From positions 1 to 64,000 of the forward strand of contig JBKEDS010000006.1 of assembly GCA_047975545.1 (NCBI GenBank): DNA of 64,000 bases, written 5' to 3'. The position numbers and the translations under genes were made by a program. Positions 59,994 to 64,000 of this stretch are shown here, one piece after another (the first letter of the stretch is position 1; each line of letters begins with the position of its first letter). The notes beneath the pieces were generated by a model. The model was given only the letters and a program-made list of their open reading frames with translations, was not told the origin of the DNA and made no database searches. Origin of the DNA: JBKEDS01 sp047975545 (lineage in GTDB: Bacteria; Bacteroidota; Bacteroidia; Flavobacteriales; Flavobacteriaceae).

Positions 59994-62498
59994 ATGCGGA
60001 AAACACTTTTTTTACTCCTTATTACAATATCCTGTTTTACGGTTTGGGCGCAAAAACCCAAAACGCCAGCTTCGGCCGAAATTTACGAATCCCTACAAAA
60101 ACTCAACTTTCTAGGGACTGTTTTATATGTTGCCGCACATCCCGACGACGAAAACACCCGGCTTATTTCGTATTTATCCAATAACTTACATGCCCGAACG
60201 GCCTATTTGTCGTTAACGCGGGGCGACGGTGGACAAAACCTAATCGGCACCGAAATTAGGGAATTACTGGGTGTTATCCGTACACAGGAATTGTTGGAAG
60301 CCCGCCGTGTCGATGGCGGCGAGCAATTGTTTTCCCGAGCCAACGATTTCGGGTATTCCAAACACCCCGACGAAACCTTTGCTATTTGGAACAAAAACGA
60401 GGTTTTAAACGATGTTGTTTTGGCCATACGCCAATTCCGCCCCGATATTATCATTAACCGTTTTGACCATCGAACCGAGGGCGAAACCCATGGTCACCAC
60501 ACCGCCTCTGCCCTATTAAGTTTGGAGGCTTTCGATTTGGCGGCCAATAAAAAGGCTTTCCCCAAACAACTCGAAACGGCACAAGTTTGGCAACCAAAAC
60601 GTATTTTTTTTAATACGAGCTGGTGGTTTTACGGCAGTGAGGAAAAGTTTAACCAAGCCGATAAAAGTAATATGCTTACTTTTGATATTGGTGTTTACTA
60701 TCCACTTAAAGGATTATCCAACAATGAAGTAGCTGCATCATCCAGAAGTAAACATTTAAGTCAAGGTTTTGGCGCTTTGTTGCAGCGCGGTACGCAAAAT
60801 GAGTATATCGAGTTGCTGAAAGGAGAACCATTATCAGGAAGCCAACCCGATATTTTTGAAGGTATCGATACCTCATGGAACCGCATTAAAGGCGGAAAAG
60901 CCATTGGCGATATTTTGTATGCGGTTGAAAAAAACTTCAATTTTAAAAACCCATCCGAACATTTGCCGCAATTAATAAGGGCCTACAAGCTACTGCAAAA
61001 CAGCAACGACAGCTATTGGAAAGCCTTAAAAACAGAAGAACTAAAACACATAATAGAAATGTGCGCCGGATTGTACCTGGAAGCATCCGCCCAAACACCA
61101 TCGAGCACGGCAAATCAACACATAAAAGTTAATATTGAAGCCCTTAACCGAAGCAACCAAGGCATGACCTTAGAAAGTATTTCGCTTGGCAACGGAAAAT
61201 TCATCCCAAAACAGTTACAACTTAAAAACAATATAAACGAAAATTTTCAAGCCGATTATTACATTTATCCCCACGAAAGCTACACAGCACCATATTGGTT
61301 GAATGAAAAAGGCACTTTGGGCATGTACAAGGTAAACGACCAAAATTTGATTGGTAAACCCGAAACCCCAAAATCGGTTGTTGTTAATTTTAATATGCTT
61401 ATAAACGAAACCCCCATAACCTTTACCAAACCCGTAGTATACCGTTATGCAAAACCCGATAAAGGCGAACTGTACCGTCCTTTTGAAATTATTCCCGAGG
61501 CTTCGGTTAAAATTTTCGAAAAGGTTATATTTTTCAACACAAATAAAGCACAAGATGTTAAAGTTTCCGTAAAGGCAGGAAAAGATAACATCGAAGGTTT
61601 TTTAGAACTTCGCCACCCTAAAGGCTGGAACGTTTTCCCCGAAAGGCAAAACGTAAGTATTTCCCGAAAAGGCGACGAAAAATCCGTAACATTTACGGTT
61701 ACACCACCCAAAACCGATAGCGAAGGGCTTATTAGCCCTGTTTTTCGGCTTGATGGCAGTAATTATTCCAAAGAACTTATAGAAATAAACTACGAGCATA
61801 TCCCCTACCAAACCGTACTTTTACCCAGCGAAAGCAAGGTACTGCGCTTAAATATTAAAAAAACGGGGAACAATATTGCCTATATAGCCGGCGCGGGCGA
61901 TGTGGTTCCAGAAAGTCTCCAGCAAATAGGCTATAACGTAACCACCTTGTTGCCCGAAAATATTACACCCGAAACCTTAAGCCAGTTCCATGCCGTTGTT
62001 ATGGGCATTAGGGCCTACAATACCGTTGACGCTTTAAAATTTAAACAGGATATTCTGTTCGACTTTATAAAACAAGGCGGCAATATGGTCGTACAATACA
62101 ATACCAATCGGGGTTTGATAACCGATAAGCTGGCGCCCTACCCCCTAACTTTATCAAGGGATCGTGTTACCGACGAAAATGCCGAAGTTGCCTTTTTGCA
62201 TCCCGAACACCTTGTGTTAAACTTCCCCAACAAAATAACAAAACAGGATTTTGAAGGCTGGACACAAGAACGCGGGCTTTATTTTCCTTCGGAATGGGAC
62301 GACCATTTTGCCCCCATTTTATCCATGCACGATAAAAACGAAACCGCTAAGGACGGTAGCTTGCTTATAGCCCAATACGGCAAAGGCTTTTATGTGTATA
62401 CGGGACTGAGTTTTTTTAGGGAATTTCCCGAAGGTGTATCGGGCGCATACCGCTTGTTTGCCAATATGCTTTCGTTGCAATCAATGGACGAACAATAA
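59994..62498 (+). CDS. exported PIG-L family deacetylase, long form
   Basis: An 834-residue secreted protein: signal peptide MRKTLFLLLI...VWAQ, then a PIG-L/LmbE-type zinc deacetylase domain with AAHPDDENT (H49, D51, D52) and the H-G-H-H-T-A block near residue 165. The C-terminal 500 residues look like beta-sandwich modules and a glutaminase-amidotransferase-like Rossmann segment (GAGDVVPESLQQIGYNVTTL...GIRAYNT), a layout seen in long Bacteroidota PIG-L proteins. It may deacetylate N-acetyl sugars outside the cytosol. A TATATTTG box is at 59964-59971. A small membrane peptide gene and a symporter gene follow. Confidence 0.88.
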   Translation: MRKTLFLLLITISCFTVWAQKPKTPASAEIYESLQKLNFLGTVLYVAAHPDDENTRLISYLSNNLHARTAYLSLTRGDGGQNLIGTEIRELLGVIRTQELLEARRVDGGEQLFSRANDFGYSKHPDETFAIWNKNEVLNDVVLAIRQFRPDIIINRFDHRTEGETHGHHTASALLSLEAFDLAANKKAFPKQLETAQVWQPKRIFFNTSWWFYGSEEKFNQADKSNMLTFDIGVYYPLKGLSNNEVAASSRSKHLSQGFGALLQRGTQNEYIELLKGEPLSGSQPDIFEGIDTSWNRIKGGKAIGDILYAVEKNFNFKNPSEHLPQLIRAYKLLQNSNDSYWKALKTEELKHIIEMCAGLYLEASAQTPSSTANQHIKVNIEALNRSNQGMTLESISLGNGKFIPKQLQLKNNINENFQADYYIYPHESYTAPYWLNEKGTLGMYKVNDQNLIGKPETPKSVVVNFNMLINETPITFTKPVVYRYAKPDKGELYRPFEIIPEASVKIFEKVIFFNTNKAQDVKVSVKAGKDNIEGFLELRHPKGWNVFPERQNVSISRKGDEKSVTFTVTPPKTDSEGLISPVFRLDGSNYSKELIEINYEHIPYQTVLLPSESKVLRLNIKKTGNNIAYIAGAGDVVPESLQQIGYNVTTLLPENITPETLSQFHAVVMGIRAYNTVDALKFKQDILFDFIKQGGNMVVQYNTNRGLITDKLAPYPLTLSRDRVTDENAEVAFLHPEHLVLNFPNKITKQDFEGWTQERGLYFPSEWDDHFAPILSMHDKNETAKDGSLLIAQYGKGFYVYTGLSFFREFPEGVSGAYRLFANMLSLQSMDEQ

Positions 62499-62515
62499 CA
62501 AACCACTCAAAAAAC

Positions 62516-62626
62516 ATGAATCCCAAAACCAAAAACAACCCAAAATGGCTAAAACTGTACTCGTTGGTATTAATAGCCAACGGACTATATATTGTTGCTT
62601 TTTATTTAATAATGAAAGCCTTATAG
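62516..62626 (+). CDS. 36-residue membrane peptide
   Basis: A short frame from ATG 62516 to TAG 62626: basic, Asn/Lys-rich start (M-N-P-K-T-K-N-N-P-K-W) then a hydrophobic helix (about 15-34) ending I-M-K-A-L. It sits 17 bases after the deacetylase and 1 base before the symporter start, so it lies in the same transcript. It looks like a small membrane partner or assembly peptide of the symporter, but this rests on position and composition only. Confidence 0.6.
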   Translation: MNPKTKNNPKWLKLYSLVLIANGLYIVAFYLIMKAL

Positions 62627-62627
62627 T

Positions 62628-64000
62628 ATGCAGCAATTGAGCCATATCGATTGGGTTGTACTATCCATAACCCTTTTAGCCATTGTAGTTTACGGCACTT
62701 GGCAAACCCGGGGCAGTAAAAACGTAAAGGACTACCTAAAAGGCGGCAGTACATCCAAATGGTGGACTATAGGCCTATCGGTAATGGCTACCCAAGCCAG
62801 TGCCATAACATTTTTATCCACTCCGGGACAGGCCTTTAACGACGGCATGGGCTTTGTTCAATTTTATTTTGGTTTGCCCATTGCCATGATTGTTATTTGC
62901 ATGGTATTTATCCCGTTGTACCATAAACTAAACGTTTACACGGCTTACGAATTTCTCGAAAACCGTTTCGACCTAAAAACAAGAACGCTTACCGCTATTT
63001 TATTTTTAATACAGCGCGGCTTGGCAGCGGGCATAACCATTTTTGCCCCGGCCATAATCCTTTCGGTTGTTTTGGGTTGGAACCTTTTAAGCCTAAATAT
63101 CATTATAGGCGTTTTGGTTATTATTTATACCGTTTCGGGCGGCACAAGGGCAGTAAACGTAACCCAAAAGCACCAAATGGTGGTTATTTTTATTGGTATG
63201 GTTGCGGCTTTTTTTATTATTGTTAGCGAGTTGCCACAGGACATTACCTTTACCAAAGCCTTAAAAATTGCCAATACGGGCGATAAAATGCAGATTTTGG
63301 ATTTCTCATTCAATTTAGATAACCGTTACACCTTTTGGAGCGGTATTATTGGCGGTACGTTTTTAATGCTTTCATACTTCGGCACCGACCAAAGCCAAGT
63401 ACAGCGCTACCTGTCGGGAAAATCGGTTAGGGAAATGCAGTTGGGGCTTATTTTTAACGGCCTTTTAAAAGTACCCATGCAGTTTTTCATCCTACTCATC
63501 GGCGTTATGGTTTTTGTGTTTTACCAATTTAACGAAGCGCCCCTAAACTTTAACCCAACGGCAACGCAAGTGGTATTAAATTCTGAATTTGCCGAAGAAT
63601 ACAAAGCCCTTCAGCAAGAACAGAAAAACATTTTTCTGGAAAACCAACAACTAATAAAACAAATGGTTACAACGGAAAACGATAAAGCCGAAACCTTTTT
63701 ATCCGAAGTATATAAAACAAAAAGCAATGCCATAAAAACCAAGGCCAAACAACTTATTGAAAAGGCCTCGGAAGCCAAAAACATAAAAGTTGAAAGCAAC
63801 GATAAAGATTATGTATTTATCCATTTTATACTGAACAACCTACCTCGGGGACTTATCGGTTTGCTGCTGGCTGTTATTTTAAGCGCCGCCATGTCCAGCA
63901 CCGCAAGCGAGCTTAATGCTTTGGGCTCGACCACCGCAATAGACCTTTACAAACGCAACACCGCGCCAAAAACCGAAGAGCAAATGGTAAAAGCCTCAAA
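62628..64000 (+). CDS. sodium:solute symporter (SSS family), 5' part, cut by window end
   Basis: Open from ATG 62628 to the window end (457 codons seen). The N-terminal half shows the SSS helices, with M-A-T-Q-A-S-A-I-T-F-L-S-T-P-G-Q-A in helix 2, V-S-G-G-T-R-A-V-N-V-T, and S-Y-F-G-T-D-Q-S-Q-V-Q-R-Y-L-S-G, a family signature. Between two helices there is a long charged insertion of about 95 residues (from E-F-A-E-E-Y-K-A-L-Q-Q-E to V-E-S-N-D-K-D-Y) predicted to be coiled-coil. It is co-encoded with the exported deacetylase, which suggests uptake of a released sugar; that is an inference. Confidence 0.88.
   Translation, partial: MQQLSHIDWVVLSITLLAIVVYGTWQTRGSKNVKDYLKGGSTSKWWTIGLSVMATQASAITFLSTPGQAFNDGMGFVQFYFGLPIAMIVICMVFIPLYHKLNVYTAYEFLENRFDLKTRTLTAILFLIQRGLAAGITIFAPAIILSVVLGWNLLSLNIIIGVLVIIYTVSGGTRAVNVTQKHQMVVIFIGMVAAFFIIVSELPQDITFTKALKIANTGDKMQILDFSFNLDNRYTFWSGIIGGTFLMLSYFGTDQSQVQRYLSGKSVREMQLGLIFNGLLKVPMQFFILLIGVMVFVFYQFNEAPLNFNPTATQVVLNSEFAEEYKALQQEQKNIFLENQQLIKQMVTTENDKAETFLSEVYKTKSNAIKTKAKQLIEKASEAKNIKVESNDKDYVFIHFILNNLPRGLIGLLLAVILSAAMSSTASELNALGSTTAIDLYKRNTAPKTEEQMVKAS

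Noticed and set aside
1..64000. CRISPR arrays, tRNA/rRNA genes, prophage or integrase genes, defence islands
   Set aside because: I looked for regular spaced repeats, tRNA-like ends and typical enzymes and saw none. The repeats present are dispersed palindromes without regular spacers.

Overview
The window looks like a chromosomal segment of a marine-type Flavobacteriaceae bacterium (Bacteroidota). I cannot name the genus. The evidence is: a Por/type IX secretion sorting tail on a secreted protein; Bacteroidota-style -7 boxes (TAnnTTTG) with a TTG-like -33 box 17-23 bases upstream; little or no Shine-Dalgarno signal; menaquinone genes; an IcmF-type fused mutase; DUF4251 and TlpA-like lipoproteins; and AT-rich intergenic DNA. 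No rRNA, tRNA, CRISPR array, phage or transposase gene was seen.

Layout. 1-3157: menC, a CPBP protease and menE in one tight run (menaquinone). 3318-5078: sppA. 5248-9447: yceI, a small unknown protein, then pirin / GNAT / pirin / OsmC / a small conserved protein. 9651-13876: a two-component island with a LuxR-type regulator and a degenerate kinase-like protein on the minus strand, and a CheY-like receiver plus a complete TPR-histidine kinase on the plus strand. 13889-17406: HAD phosphatase and a large Asp-box/T9SS surface protein. 17646-24980: purL and icmF, divergent from purU. 26110-31427: minus-strand DUF4251 lipoprotein, glycosyltransferase 9, two EamA transporters and a helicase. 31577-38415: aldo/keto reductase, orphan lipoprotein, exbD, an isopenicillin-N-synthase-like oxygenase, SUI1, nucleoside phosphorylase, TlpA-like lipoprotein. 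38478-45358: nnr and the thrABC threonine operon with a probable threonine-rich leader peptide. 45409-52365: gcvT, SDR, pterin dehydratase, yebC, Gfo/Idh, glyA and fahA. 52433-64000: a sodium/solute symporter, purE, M3 peptidase, a 489-residue unknown, an MBL hydrolase, a PIG-L deacetylase, a 36-residue membrane peptide and a second symporter cut by the window end.

Most genes are housekeeping: threonine and purine synthesis, one-carbon and glycine metabolism (purU, gcvT, glyA), tyrosine catabolism (fahA, with a pterin dehydratase nearby), menaquinone synthesis and metabolite repair (nnr). The more unusual content lies between and inside the genes. Several families of short palindromic repeats are scattered through the window. 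Some copies are intergenic. Others sit in frame inside purL (three places) and icmF (one place), where they appear to add residues to essential-type enzymes. Two unrelated lipoprotein genes share a homologous leader of about 150 bases. A 163-bp MITE-like element with perfect 20-bp ends sits next to the pirin gene. A 35-codon Thr-rich reading frame with a downstream hairpin precedes thrA and looks like a ribosome-mediated attenuator.
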